From positions 62,001 to 126,000 of the forward strand of contig NZ_LOKX01000023.1 in NCBI RefSeq assembly GCF_002211285.1: 64,000 nt of DNA. The letters run 5' to 3'. The position numbers and the translations under genes are program-made. This document shows, piece by piece, positions 9,082 to 17,751 of this stretch. This stretch comes from Rhizobium sp. R635 (GTDB lineage: Bacteria > Pseudomonadota > Alphaproteobacteria > Rhizobiales > Rhizobiaceae). The first letter of the stretch is position 1, and each line of letters starts with the position of its first letter. The notes below the pieces were generated by a model. The model had not been told where the DNA came from. It did not search any database and saw only the letters and a list, made by a program, of their open reading frames with translations.

Positions 9082-10397
9082 ATCATCTCACGGGATTTGA
9101 TTTCGATGTAGCGCGCAATGAGATCCGACGTCAGCGCTTCGGGCGTGCTGTCGAGGCAAAGCACGCCCATGCGCGCCAGCTTTTCCATGACGGCGCGCCT
9201 CTCCTGCAGGACCTGGCGCGCCGCGACGGAGCGGGCGACGGCATCGAGCGTCGTTTCCTCGGGTTCGATGAGCTTTGCCAGCATCGGGTCGCGCAGGGCG
9301 ACATAGACCACGAAATGATGCCGGGCCAGCACCTGTATGTTCTCGATCATCAGTTCCGCCGTGATGGTATCGACGAAATCGGAGAATATCACAATCAGCG
9401 AACGTCGCTTCAGGCGTCCGGACAGATGCGTCAGTCCCAGCGTGTGGTTTGTCTCCTGCGTTTCGTAACGCAGCCCGGCACACACCGTCTGCAGCCGCGG
9501 AAAGGCTGCGCGTCCAGGCAGAGCCGGCACGAAAAGGCGGGGGCGGCTGTCGAAGCTGTAGAAGCCGACGAGATCGCCGGCGAGGCCCGCACCCCAGCAC
9601 ATGGCGAGCGCTGCGTTGATGGCGCGATCGAGTTTCGTAAAGCCGGCAAGCTGCTCGGCCATCAGCCGCCCGGAATCGACGCATAGGATGATCTGGTGGT
9701 TTCGTTCCGCCCTCATTTCGCGCACGACGAGGCTGCGCATGCGCGCCGACCGCTTCCAGTCGATGCTGCGCGGGTCCATGCCACTGGCAAACTCCCGCAG
9801 CTGATGGAACTCCGATCCCTCGCCCCGCAAGCGCAAATCCTTCTGGCCGGCCTCCAGCGGCAGGATCTGGGTCTTGATCGCTCCGGACAGCACGGGCGAT
9901 ATGTCTGGCTGAACGGCGATTTCCTTGCCGACCGGCATGCGGGCGATCAACTCGAGCAGCTTCAACCGCGATGGCCATTTCAGCCACAGCTCGTTGACCG
10001 CAAACTGCCCCCGCCGCTTCAGGTGAAGATCGAGAGAGGCTTTGACCAGTTTTTCTCCGGCATCCGCCGCCGGGTACAGCCATCTGATTTCGCCGAGGAC
10101 GAGTTCGGGCGCGAGATCGAGCCGGATTTCGATATTCCCGGGCAGCGCTTTCTTCTGCGGCCGCATACTGACGGCGAAGGTCGTGGTGTGGCCGACAAAG
10201 CCCTGCGGCGGCAGATCGGTATCGACCGTCATCCGGCCGGACAGGTTCGAAATAACCAGATCGGCGACCGTCACGGCTGCAAGGGCAAGCCACATGAGAA
10301 GCAGCAGATAGGTCATGTCGCGCCACCACACGCTGGCGAAGACCGTCACCGCAGCAAAAATCAGGACGAACGCGATCAGATATGAGGATGGCCGCAT
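9078..10397 (-). CDS. DUF58 domain protein
   Basis: The 439-residue protein has two N-terminal membrane helices (about residues 5-50), a beta-rich middle and a C-terminal DUF58/VWA-like domain. The DUF58 signature is clear: 'EFHQLREFASGMDPRSIDWK' followed by 'ILCVDSGRLMAEQLAG' (a MIDAS-like DxGxxM strand; the usual second Ser is Arg) and 'VIFSDFVD'. Such proteins are thought to be MoxR partners that use a von Willebrand A-like metal site. Its ATG follows directly on the MoxR stop (10398) with no gap, supporting one transcript. The altered MIDAS residue could weaken metal binding. Confidence 0.88.
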   Translation of the reverse strand: MRPSSYLIAFVLIFAAVTVFASVWWRDMTYLLLLMWLALAAVTVADLVISNLSGRMTVDTDLPPQGFVGHTTTFAVSMRPQKKALPGNIEIRLDLAPELVLGEIRWLYPAADAGEKLVKASLDLHLKRRGQFAVNELWLKWPSRLKLLELIARMPVGKEIAVQPDISPVLSGAIKTQILPLEAGQKDLRLRGEGSEFHQLREFASGMDPRSIDWKRSARMRSLVVREMRAERNHQIILCVDSGRLMAEQLAGFTKLDRAINAALAMCWGAGLAGDLVGFYSFDSRPRLFVPALPGRAAFPRLQTVCAGLRYETQETNHTLGLTHLSGRLKRRSLIVIFSDFVDTITAELMIENIQVLARHHFVVYVALRDPMLAKLIEPEETTLDAVARSVAARQVLQERRAVMEKLARMGVLCLDSTPEALTSDLIARYIEIKSREMI

Positions 10398-11354
10398 TTA
10401 ACGGGGCGCATCCACGCGGTTCTTGATGTTGCGGAGCACCTCGTCGGGCGTGCGGCCATCGATTTCCGCCGAAGGCGAAAGCACGATGCGATGGCGCAGT
10501 GCCGGCACCAGCAGAGCCTGCACATCATCAGGCAAGCCGTAATCCCGGCCCTCGAACGCCGCGCGCACGCGCACTGCCGCGGCAAGAGCATCCGCCGCGC
10601 GGGTGGATGCGCCGTAGAGAATATCGGGATCGGAGCGCGTCGCGCGCACGAGATCGACGACATAGGTCAGGATCGTCTTGTCGAGATGGATCGAATCGAT
10701 CAGCGCTCGCCCGGCGGCAAGTGCTGCGCTGGTGACGAGCGGGCGGATGCCGGCATTGCGCACATCCGATTTCAGCGCCTGATCCGCGTGTCTGGAGAGG
10801 ATCGCAATTTCCGTGTCCCGGTCGGGAAAATCGACGATGAGCTTGAAGAGAAAGCGGTCGAGCTGCGCCTCGGGCAGAGGGTAAGTGCCCTGCTGCTCGA
10901 TCGGGTTCTGCGTGGCGAGCACGAAGAAATCCGGCCCGAGCGAATAATCGGTCCCGTCGATCGTGACCATCCGCTCGTTCATCGCCTGGAGAAGAGCCGA
11001 TTGCGTCTTCGGCGGGGCGCGATTGATTTCGTCGGCGAGGAGAATGTCGGTGAAAACAGGCCCCTTGGTCAGGTGGAACTGATTGGTCTGGAAATTGAAG
11101 AGATTGACGCCGAGAACATCGCCGGGCATCAGGTCGGGCGTGAACTGGATGCGCCGATATTGCAGCGCCATCGCCGCGGAGACGGAGCGGGCGAGCAAAG
11201 TCTTGGCCGTGCCGGGAGGACCTTCGACGAGGCAGTGCCCGCCGGCGAAGATCGAGATCAGCACGAGGTCGATGATCGCATCCTGCCCCTGTACCGCCTT
11301 GCCGATTTCACCGCGAACCGCGGCGATAAGATTGCGAAATTCACCTAGATCCAA
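10398..11354 (-). CDS. MoxR family AAA+ ATPase
   Basis: The 318-residue ATPase has Walker A 'GPPGTAKT' (residues 45-52), Walker B 'ILLADEINRAPPKTQ' (Asp108-Glu109), sensor 1 'VLATQNPIEQQGTYPLPEAQ' and the C-terminal lid with an arginine ('GASTRAADALAAA'). This is a complete MoxR protein. MoxR ATPases act as chaperones that help assemble metalloproteins or membrane complexes, usually together with a VWA or DUF58 partner; the DUF58 gene is directly downstream. It overlaps the DUF4350 gene by 14 bases. The client of this system is unknown. Confidence 0.93.
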   Translation of the reverse strand: MDLGEFRNLIAAVRGEIGKAVQGQDAIIDLVLISIFAGGHCLVEGPPGTAKTLLARSVSAAMALQYRRIQFTPDLMPGDVLGVNLFNFQTNQFHLTKGPVFTDILLADEINRAPPKTQSALLQAMNERMVTIDGTDYSLGPDFFVLATQNPIEQQGTYPLPEAQLDRFLFKLIVDFPDRDTEIAILSRHADQALKSDVRNAGIRPLVTSAALAAGRALIDSIHLDKTILTYVVDLVRATRSDPDILYGASTRAADALAAAVRVRAAFEGRDYGLPDDVQALLVPALRHRIVLSPSAEIDGRTPDEVLRNIKNRVDAPR

Positions 11355-12615
11355 GGTCTATGCTCCCCAGCGATTTTCTGAATGTCTCGAGATTGCGGTA
11401 CAGGTTTGCCCGCGTCATCAGATGTCCACGTTCGATCAGCGCCTGCGCCGACACATGCAATGCCCGCGCCGTCGCCTGATCGCGGCGTGCCAGGCGCTGG
11501 AACAGCCGATCGATGCCCGCCTGATTTCCGGCTCCGGGGCCGAAGACCAATTGCGCCTTGTCCGCAAGCAGATGAAGAACGAACTGTTCCGTCATGCGGC
11601 CGTCATTGCCCGACAGGCGCAGCAGACGCGCTGTGGCTTCGATGGCCGTTGTCTTCGACATTTCGGTGTTTGCGGATGCCTCGGGCAAAGCAGGCCCGAA
11701 ACGATAGGCGCCGCGCCAGAAGCAGATCGCCGCCACGGCCAGCAATGTTCCCCAGATGAGCGACAGGGGATAAGCGAAAAATCGCGTCAAATCGGAGGCC
11801 GAGCGCTCGTAAGTGCGGCCCTCGTCGATCCGCTCCTCGTCATCCAGCGGCTGGCCAGCCGTATCCAGATAGACCGGCCGTGTTTCGGCCGTTCCGCGCA
11901 ACAGCGTGACGAGCGACACGGCAAAGGAGGCGTTGTCGGCCAGGGCCAGGCCGTGATTGTTGAAGAGGTCGGGGTCCGACAGCAGATAGGCTTGATTGTA
12001 GTCGTCGCAATGGACGAGCAGCGCACCCGTCTGCGTGCCGGCGAGCTCCCTGCAGGAGGAAGGCAGGCTCGCCCGGTCGAAAGTTTGTGCATAGTACAAG
12101 GCGATCTCGATGGGCTGGCCCGGCTTCAGGGCCGGATGCGCCTCTTCAAATCCGGTCTCGCTGCGCGTGAGATCCAGATCTGAATAGCCGATCTTTTCGA
12201 GTTCGCCGCCGATCTCGGTGAGATCGATCAGTCCCGCCGCGCTGGCGATACCATTCGTCGACACATTGCCACGCCATTTCGGCAAGATGATCAGTGTCGG
12301 CAGGGCGTAATCGCTCGATTCCTGGACCGCGCTTTCCGGGCCTACCTCACCCAGTTCCTCGTCCGTCTGCGGTGCGGCAGGTTTGCCTTGGCGTATCGAC
12401 AAGGGAAAGATGCGCAAGGAGACTTCGGAACGCGCCTGGCTGACATGAGGGTCGGATCGGAGGACAGGGACGCCCTTGGCTTGCAGCCACAATTCCAATC
12501 CCTTGTTGCCGAGAGGAGAGCGGTCGTAATCGCTCCCCCTGGAGAGCGCAAAGATTGCCAGCGCCGCCAGCGCCAGCAACAGCCCCAGAAACAGAAGAGG
12601 GGTGGAGTTACGCAT
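11341..12615 (-). CDS. DUF4350 domain protein
   Basis: The 424-residue protein has an N-terminal membrane helix (TPLLFLGLLLALAALAIF, about residues 5-22), then 'DYDRSPLGNKGLELWLQAKG', the usual start of DUF4350 (a domain related to glutamine-amidotransferase folds). It has a second helix near residue 285 and a soluble helical C-terminus. DUF4350 proteins occur almost only in MoxR/DUF58/DUF4129 operons. No catalytic residues are recognisable. It overlaps DUF4129 by eight bases and MoxR by fourteen, so all three are expected to be made together at the membrane. Confidence 0.8.
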   Translation of the reverse strand: MRNSTPLLFLGLLLALAALAIFALSRGSDYDRSPLGNKGLELWLQAKGVPVLRSDPHVSQARSEVSLRIFPLSIRQGKPAAPQTDEELGEVGPESAVQESSDYALPTLIILPKWRGNVSTNGIASAAGLIDLTEIGGELEKIGYSDLDLTRSETGFEEAHPALKPGQPIEIALYYAQTFDRASLPSSCRELAGTQTGALLVHCDDYNQAYLLSDPDLFNNHGLALADNASFAVSLVTLLRGTAETRPVYLDTAGQPLDDEERIDEGRTYERSASDLTRFFAYPLSLIWGTLLAVAAICFWRGAYRFGPALPEASANTEMSKTTAIEATARLLRLSGNDGRMTEQFVLHLLADKAQLVFGPGAGNQAGIDRLFQRLARRDQATARALHVSAQALIERGHLMTRANLYRNLETFRKSLGSIDLGSR

Positions 12616-13366
12616 TGGCCAGCCTGCCTGTCGACAGCAAGCCGCGTGCGGTCGAAAGAAGGACGCCGAAATGGTTTTCCGCGAACGTGCGGCCGCCGTA
12701 GTGCACGAGTTCCACCGCGGTCAGCATGTTTTCGAGGCGATCGCGGTCTGGCATGTTTGCCGGCAGGCGGGCGAAAACGGCCCGTTCCGTATCCGAGCGG
12801 AAAAGGCGCGTTCCCGTGATATCGGCTGCGTGAAGCAGGCAATGCCTGAGCAGCAAAACGAGCGCCTGCTTTCGATCCGCCATGGCGGCGATGCGATCGA
12901 GGAAGTCGTTCGACCCTTCCTCGATCTCGGCTGCCGAGGTGCGCCAGCTTTCCGGCGCCTCCCCCTGCCGCCGCTTGATGTCGCGCGGGGCCGATGACAG
13001 CAGCACGCCGCCATTTCCGAAACGCAACCACAATGCGACGAGTAGGACGAGGCCGACGAACACGATCACAACGGCCACGGGACCGCTGATGACCGGCTCT
13101 CGCGGGATCGTCAACGGCCTGCGTCGAGGAGGTGAAGAAGACGTCGTCTTCGATGCCGGCTCGGCCTTTTCAGAGGCATCGCCATAGACGAGCCCGCAGC
13201 GCAGGCCATTCTGCAGGCACTGCGCTGCATATTCGGCTCCGGCGGCGCTCCTTTGACGAGCGCCACCCTCGACCTGCTGACTGCTGACCTGCGCCTGCGC
13301 AGGCGAAAATTGCGCCGATGCGGCCAGGAACAGCGCCACCAGCAGGCCGACGTTGCGGATGATCAT
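12608..13366 (-). CDS. DUF4129 domain protein with signal peptide
   Basis: The 252-residue protein has an N-terminal signal sequence (MIIRNVGLLVALFLAASAQF, probable cleavage after AQA near residue 26), a short periplasmic stretch with two cysteines (CLQNGLRC), a membrane helix near residues 93-113, and a cytoplasmic C-terminal domain of the DUF4129 type ('RKQALVLLLRHCLLHAAD' and 'RTFAENHFGVLL'). It is the first core gene of the MoxR operon. Its ATG is three bases downstream of the stop of the nearest DUF805 gene, so that gene may be part of the same transcript. Confidence 0.75.
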   Translation of the reverse strand: MIIRNVGLLVALFLAASAQFSPAQAQVSSQQVEGGARQRSAAGAEYAAQCLQNGLRCGLVYGDASEKAEPASKTTSSSPPRRRPLTIPREPVISGPVAVVIVFVGLVLLVALWLRFGNGGVLLSSAPRDIKRRQGEAPESWRTSAAEIEEGSNDFLDRIAAMADRKQALVLLLRHCLLHAADITGTRLFRSDTERAVFARLPANMPDRDRLENMLTAVELVHYGGRTFAENHFGVLLSTARGLLSTGRLANA

Positions 13367-13369
13367 GCT

Positions 13370-13813
13370 CTAGGCAAAGACCTCTGCTCTTGCTTCCGGA
13401 CGGAGCGGATCAGGCCCGAACTTGTTCGGACCTTCCGTGCCTCGAAGCACGCTGATCACAAAGATCGCGATGCCCGCGATGACACCGACGTAGGGAACGA
13501 AGCCGCCGATAAACAGCGCGAGATACCACCAACCGGAAATGTTGCGATCATGGAAGCGCCGAACCTGAACCGCTATTGCCGGCAAGAAAGCTGCGAGCAT
13601 AAGCAAGCCGCCGATGATCACCATTGCAATCAGTGATGACGAAGCTCCTGCCTCACCAGCAGCCACGACGATCCCGCCGAATAGCAATACAAATATGATC
13701 ATCACCAAACAATAGGCCAGATAAGACCACCAATATTCCGATCGGGAAGCCCGACCAGAGAAGGTTGCGTATTTCTGTTTGAAAACGGTTCGAACAGCTT
13801 CAGTAAATCCCAT
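13370..13813 (-). CDS. DUF805 membrane protein, copy A
   Basis: This 147-residue DUF805 protein has four hydrophobic segments and the family signature 'SGRASRSEYWW' near the N-terminus, then 'QVRRFHDRNISGWWYL' and the C-terminal 'GTEGPNKFGPDPL'. DUF805 proteins are small inner-membrane proteins of unknown role. It is a paralogue of the gene at 13982-14428: the ends are nearly identical and the membrane segments have diverged. Its stop lies three bases before the DUF4129 start. Confidence 0.88.
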   Translation of the reverse strand: MGFTEAVRTVFKQKYATFSGRASRSEYWWSYLAYCLVMIIFVLLFGGIVVAAGEAGASSSLIAMVIIGGLLMLAAFLPAIAVQVRRFHDRNISGWWYLALFIGGFVPYVGVIAGIAIFVISVLRGTEGPNKFGPDPLRPEARAEVFA

Positions 13814-13981
13814 TCCATACCCCCATCTCTGCTAGCTGCAGGCGCGGCGACAGACCTTGCATCTTCTTGCCACGATAGTCATTCCGGCTGATGACAGCTA
13901 CAATTCAAACGCGGAAATTGCAATAAGTCGGTTATCCAAACGGGCTCGCATGGTAGCGGCAATATCGCGGATGGCCATGCT

Positions 13982-14428
13982 CTAGGCAAACACCTCTGCT
14001 CTCGCGTCTGGACGCAACGGATCCGGCCCAAACTTGTTCGGACCTTCAGTGCCCTTCATGACCGAAAGAACGGTGATCACGAGACCCGTGACGGAACCGA
14101 CATAGGGAACCATGCCCAAGACGATCAGCGCGAGATACCACCAACCGGAAATGTTGCGATCATGAAAGCGACGGACTTGGAGGGATATGATCGGCAAGAC
14201 AAGAGCAAGCGCCAACAATCCGCCGATGATCATAAGGACGACGACCAGCGACGAAGTCCCGCCCTGTTGACCGGAAAAGGCGCCTGCCGTGAAGGCCAAA
14301 ACTACTATCGCGATAGCCAACAATAAATAGAACAGCTGAAACCACCAATATTCCGACCGAGAGGCCCTGCCGGAGAAGGTTGCATATTTCTGCGTCAGCA
14401 CTGTTCGAACAGCTTCAGTAAACCCCAT
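13982..14428 (-). CDS. DUF805 membrane protein, copy B
   Basis: This 148-residue paralogue has the same signature blocks as copy A ('FSGRASRSEYWW', 'QVRRFHDRNISGWWYLAL', 'GTEGPNKFGPDPLRP'). The start at 14428 (MGFTEAVRT) is chosen because copy A begins identically; a longer frame exists upstream to 14476 but is not conserved in copy A. The two middle hydrophobic segments differ greatly from copy A, while the loops are kept. Function unknown. Confidence 0.86.
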   Translation of the reverse strand: MGFTEAVRTVLTQKYATFSGRASRSEYWWFQLFYLLLAIAIVVLAFTAGAFSGQQGGTSSLVVVLMIIGGLLALALVLPIISLQVRRFHDRNISGWWYLALIVLGMVPYVGSVTGLVITVLSVMKGTEGPNKFGPDPLRPDARAEVFA

Positions 14429-14645
14429 TTCAATGCCCCATGTCTGCTTGTTGCAAGCGTGGCGACAACCCAACATCGCCTTGCCGAGATAGGCATCTCG
14501 GATGAAAACCAGCTACAATTTAAACGCAAAAATTGCAATAAGCCACCGTTTCGGCAGTTCGAAGACAAAGGACCGCACACTCTGGGAACCAGATCCTACT
14601 CGGTGTCCGTAAGTGGCGGAAAGCCTCCGATGGGGGAGTTGGCGC
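14429..14645. other. Intergenic region upstream of DUF805 copy B
   Basis: The first 115 bp (to 14542) are the duplicated upstream segment, with the conserved block CAGCTACAATT followed by AAACGC and AATTGCAATAAG, also present at 13896-13927. Conservation of this block between copies suggests a promoter or regulator site. Nothing is recognised in 14543-14645. Confidence 0.4.
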
Positions 14646-15125
14646 TCATTTCCTCCGATAAAGGAAATACCGCCCTTCCTTGATCCCCTCAGGCAGCGAC
14701 AGCGCCATCAGTTCGGCATGCTCCAGCGGCAGGCCGCTGACGGCGATGCCGTTCGGGGCGAGCACGCCGGCCATCAGCTGCGGCAGCCAGGTCAGCGTCA
14801 CGGCGTCGATTTCGTCATGGCCGGTGCCGATATCTGCATGGGCGAGTGCTGCGCCGATGCCGAGAAAGGCCTGGCCGGATTCGCGGATGTTGCCGGTCAC
14901 CATGTCCTGCGCCTCCGGTGTCGAGGCAGAATAAGAGCGGACTTCCCAGTCGAAGGCGACGATACGCCGGCCCGGAAACTTCTCGCGCAGGTGGTCGAAG
15001 GTGCGGCCGTTGCCGAGGCCGAACTCCAGCACCGGGCCTTCAATTTCTTCGACCAGCTCGATAATGGAGTTCAGAATGTCGCGTTGAGCCGTCAACCGGC
15101 GAATGAAGCTGTCGAGGCGGCTCAT
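14646..15125 (-). CDS. Class I SAM-dependent methyltransferase (small)
   Basis: The 159-residue protein has 'GPVLEFGLGNGRTFDHLRE' (SAM-binding glycine loop, GLGNG) and 'RIVAFDWEV' (acidic end of strand 2). It is shorter than most class I methyltransferases and ends soon after the 'LMAGVLAPNGIAVSG' strand; it resembles the small Methyltransf_17-type family. No substrate can be named. It is divergent from the DUF3095 gene, with 123 bp between starts. Confidence 0.8.
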   Translation of the reverse strand: MSRLDSFIRRLTAQRDILNSIIELVEEIEGPVLEFGLGNGRTFDHLREKFPGRRIVAFDWEVRSYSASTPEAQDMVTGNIRESGQAFLGIGAALAHADIGTGHDEIDAVTLTWLPQLMAGVLAPNGIAVSGLPLEHAELMALSLPEGIKEGRYFLYRRK

Positions 15126-15248
15126 CTATTGCGTATCCGTCATGAAAATCGTTGAGCGCGTGCTAACACTGAAACCTTGCCAAGTCGATTGCCGTAAATG
15201 GGAATTGGCATTGCAGTGGCAACCTGTGTCTGTGCTAAGCTGGGTGAC

Positions 15249-16424
15249 ATGACAACCGTGACCGACGAAGATTTCTTTGCCGCCGTTCCGCTCTTCAGCG
15301 CATTCGAAGGCGTGACCGATGCCGCCAACTATCGGCCGCTGCCGGACGGATGGGTGCTGGCGCTCGCCGATATCGTCGGCTCGACACAAGCGATCGCCGG
15401 CGGCCGCTACAAGGACGTCAACATGGCAGGCGCCAGCGTCATTTCCGCGGTCCTGAATTCCGTCGGCAAGGGCGACTATCCCTTCGTCTTCGGCGGCGAC
15501 GGCGCGCTGATCGCGCTTCCTGGTTCGCTTGATAAGACCGCGCGCGCCGCACTCGCCGCCGTGCAGGTCTGGGTCGAGGAGGATCTCGGCCTGATGCTGC
15601 GCATCGCCATCGTTCCGGTCGCCGATATCCGTGCTCACGGCCTCGACGTCCGCGTCGCGCGTTATTCGGCAAGCCCCCACGTCACATACGCAATGTTCTG
15701 GGGCGGCGGCACGAGCTGGGCCGAAAGGCAGATGAAGCTCGGCCAATACGGCGTTGACCGTGCCGCCCCCGGAACACGTCCCGATCTCACCGGGCTTTCC
15801 TGCCGCTGGAGCCCGATCGAGGCACGCAACGGCGAGATCGTCTCGATCATCGCCGTGCCCGGCGAAGGCCGCCCGGGCCAGGAATTCCGCGACCTCGTCA
15901 ACGGCATCGTCGCCATCACCACCGAGCAGAACCGCGACAGCCATCCGGTGCCGGCCGATGGCCCGGACCTTGCCTTCTCGCTGCACGGCATCAACCGCGA
16001 GGCCAAGGCCACCGCGCCGGCCGGCCGGCGGTTGCGGCAGAAGGTCATCATCTTGCTGCAGCTTGCCATCACCGTCCTGTGCTTCAAGCTCGGCATTCCG
16101 CTCGGCCGTTTCGACGCCCGCCGCTACAAGCGCGACGTGGCCGGCAATTCCGATTTCCGCAAATTCGATGACGGGCTGAAGATGACGGTAGACGTCGATG
16201 CCGAACATCTGAAACGGATCGAGACGCTGCTGGAAGAGGCGCGCGCGAAAGGCATCGCCCGCTACGGTCTGCATCGGCAGGCCTCGGCGCTGATGACCTG
16301 TTTCGTCCCGACGCCGATTTCGCGAGACCACATGCATTTCATCGACGGTGCATCAGGCGGCTATGCGGTGGCGGCAAGCCGGATGACCGGCAAATCGCTT
16401 TCCGCCGTTTCCGTCACGCCTTGA
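15249..16424 (+). CDS. DUF3095 family protein with cyclase-like motifs
   Basis: The 391-residue protein is recognised as DUF3095. The region 'WVLALADIVGSTQAI' (Asp41) followed by 'YPFVFGGDGALIALPGS' (Asp84) has the same spacing and logic as the two metal-binding strands of class III nucleotide cyclases, which is my own reading of the sequence. The later Asn-x7-Arg pair of active cyclases is not evident. A hydrophobic segment lies near 'KVIILLQLAITVLCFKLGI' (about residues 263-281). The ATG at 15249 (MTTVTDEDFF) is preferred; an in-frame ATG at 15198 has no ribosome-binding site. It overlaps the convergent dehydrogenase gene by 11 bp at the stops. Confidence 0.75.
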   Translation: MTTVTDEDFFAAVPLFSAFEGVTDAANYRPLPDGWVLALADIVGSTQAIAGGRYKDVNMAGASVISAVLNSVGKGDYPFVFGGDGALIALPGSLDKTARAALAAVQVWVEEDLGLMLRIAIVPVADIRAHGLDVRVARYSASPHVTYAMFWGGGTSWAERQMKLGQYGVDRAAPGTRPDLTGLSCRWSPIEARNGEIVSIIAVPGEGRPGQEFRDLVNGIVAITTEQNRDSHPVPADGPDLAFSLHGINREAKATAPAGRRLRQKVIILLQLAITVLCFKLGIPLGRFDARRYKRDVAGNSDFRKFDDGLKMTVDVDAEHLKRIETLLEEARAKGIARYGLHRQASALMTCFVPTPISRDHMHFIDGASGGYAVAASRMTGKSLSAVSVTP

Positions 16425-17751
16425 TGACGTGACCGGCCGAAAGGCCGAGCCGGTCGAAGACGTTGCGCGTATCGACGATCAGCGAAGCGCTTTTCGACAG
16501 GCCCGCGTAATCCACCTTGTCGTGATCGGTCGCGACCAGCACCGCATCGTAGCCGGCTATGGCTTCCTGCGTCAGCGCCACCGACTTACGGCCCTTCAGC
16601 GCCTGGTATTCGCGCGTCGGCGGGATCTCGGCGACGAAGGGGTCGTGATAGTCAGCCCGGCCACCGCGTTCCTCGATGATCTCGATCAGCCGCAGCGACG
16701 GGCTCTCTCTTATATCGGCGACGTTCTTCTTGTAGGCGAGGCCGAGCACCAGCACCCGGCTCCGGCTCAGCGCCTTGCCGGCGCGGATATCCAGCGCCTC
16801 TGCGAGCTTGCCGACGACATAGCGCGGCATCGCAGAATTGATCTCGCCGGCGAGCTCGATGAAGCGGGTCGGGAGCTCGTATTCGCGCGATTTCCAGGTG
16901 AGGTAGAAGGGATCGATCGGGATGCAATGGCCGCCGAGGCCGGGGCCGGGATAGAAGGGCATGTAGCCGAAGGGCTTGGTCTTGGCCGCATCGATCACTT
17001 CCCAGACATCGATGCCCATCGCCGCATAGACGGTCTTCAACTCGTTGACGAGCGCGATGTTGACCGAGCGGAAAATGTTTTCGGTAAGCTTCACCGCCTC
17101 GGCGGTCGCATTCGAGGAGACCGGGACGACGGCCGAGACCGCCGCGCCATAGAAGGCCTTCATCAGCGCCAGCGCCTCGGCGCCGTCGCCGGCAACGACC
17201 TTGGGGATGGTGGCGGTGTGATAATGCTGATTGCCGGGATCTTCGCGCTCCGGCGAGAAACCGACAAAGAAATCCGAGCCGGATTTCAGTCCTGTGCCTT
17301 CGAGAATGACCTTGACGATATCGTCGGTCGTGCCGGGATAGGTGGTCGATTCCAGCGCGACGAGCTGGCCGGGGCGCAGATGCCGAGCGATCGAGCGTGA
17401 CGTCGCCTCGACGAAGGAAAGGTCGGGATCGCGGTGCTTGGTGAGCGGCGTCGGCACGCAGATGATGATGACGTCGCATGCGGCGAGGCCGGCGAAATCC
17501 GTCGTCGCCTGGAACCGCCCCGCCTCGATCTCGGCGGCAAGCGCTTCGTGGCTGACGGCGTCGATATAGGAGCGGCGGGCCTCGAGCGCCACCATCTTGC
17601 CGGGATCGATGTCGAAGCCGGTGACCGCAAAACCGCTGCGCGCCACCGCGATCGCCAGCGGCAGGCCGACATAGCCGAGCCCGATGATGCCGGCACGCGC
17701 CGCGCGGGTTTCGATCTTCTGCAAAAGCGTATCGAAGGTGGAGGAGGCCAA
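16414..17751 (-). CDS. Nucleotide-sugar dehydrogenase (UDP-GlcNAc 6-dehydrogenase, WbpA type)
   Basis: The 445-residue enzyme has the N-terminal NAD-binding motif 'GIIGLGYVGLPLA' (residues 21-33), 'VIIICVPTPL', 'ALESTTYPGTT', the middle 'KLTENIFRSVNIALVNEL' helix and the active-site loop 'GPGLGGHCIPIDPFYL' with catalytic Cys276. The C-terminal domain has 'VLGLAYKKNVADIRESP'. It oxidises the C6 alcohol of a UDP-sugar to a uronic acid, using two NAD+. Compared with UDP-glucose dehydrogenase, the 'SPEREDPGN' stretch fits the WbpA/WbpO (UDP-HexNAc) branch, so the product is probably UDP-GlcNAcA for a surface glycan. It stands alone here, without other sugar-nucleotide genes. Confidence 0.88.
   Translation of the reverse strand: MASSTFDTLLQKIETRAARAGIIGLGYVGLPLAIAVARSGFAVTGFDIDPGKMVALEARRSYIDAVSHEALAAEIEAGRFQATTDFAGLAACDVIIICVPTPLTKHRDPDLSFVEATSRSIARHLRPGQLVALESTTYPGTTDDIVKVILEGTGLKSGSDFFVGFSPEREDPGNQHYHTATIPKVVAGDGAEALALMKAFYGAAVSAVVPVSSNATAEAVKLTENIFRSVNIALVNELKTVYAAMGIDVWEVIDAAKTKPFGYMPFYPGPGLGGHCIPIDPFYLTWKSREYELPTRFIELAGEINSAMPRYVVGKLAEALDIRAGKALSRSRVLVLGLAYKKNVADIRESPSLRLIEIIEERGGRADYHDPFVAEIPPTREYQALKGRKSVALTQEAIAGYDAVLVATDHDKVDYAGLSKSASLIVDTRNVFDRLGLSAGHVIKA

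Larger units (their letters stand above)
13355..14542. repeat. Tandem duplication of a DUF805 gene with its upstream region
   Basis: Unit A (13355-13927, 573 bp) and unit B (13967-14542, 576 bp) align along their whole length. The match includes the DUF805 gene, about 115 bp upstream of it (ending in a shared GCAATAAG) and about 14 bp downstream. The downstream shared part in unit A is the start of the DUF4129 gene (ATGATCATCCGC, minus strand); in unit B it is a non-functional copy (ATGGCCATCCGC). This shows that the copied segment came from beside DUF4129 and fixes the right-to-left order of the event. Confidence 0.8.
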
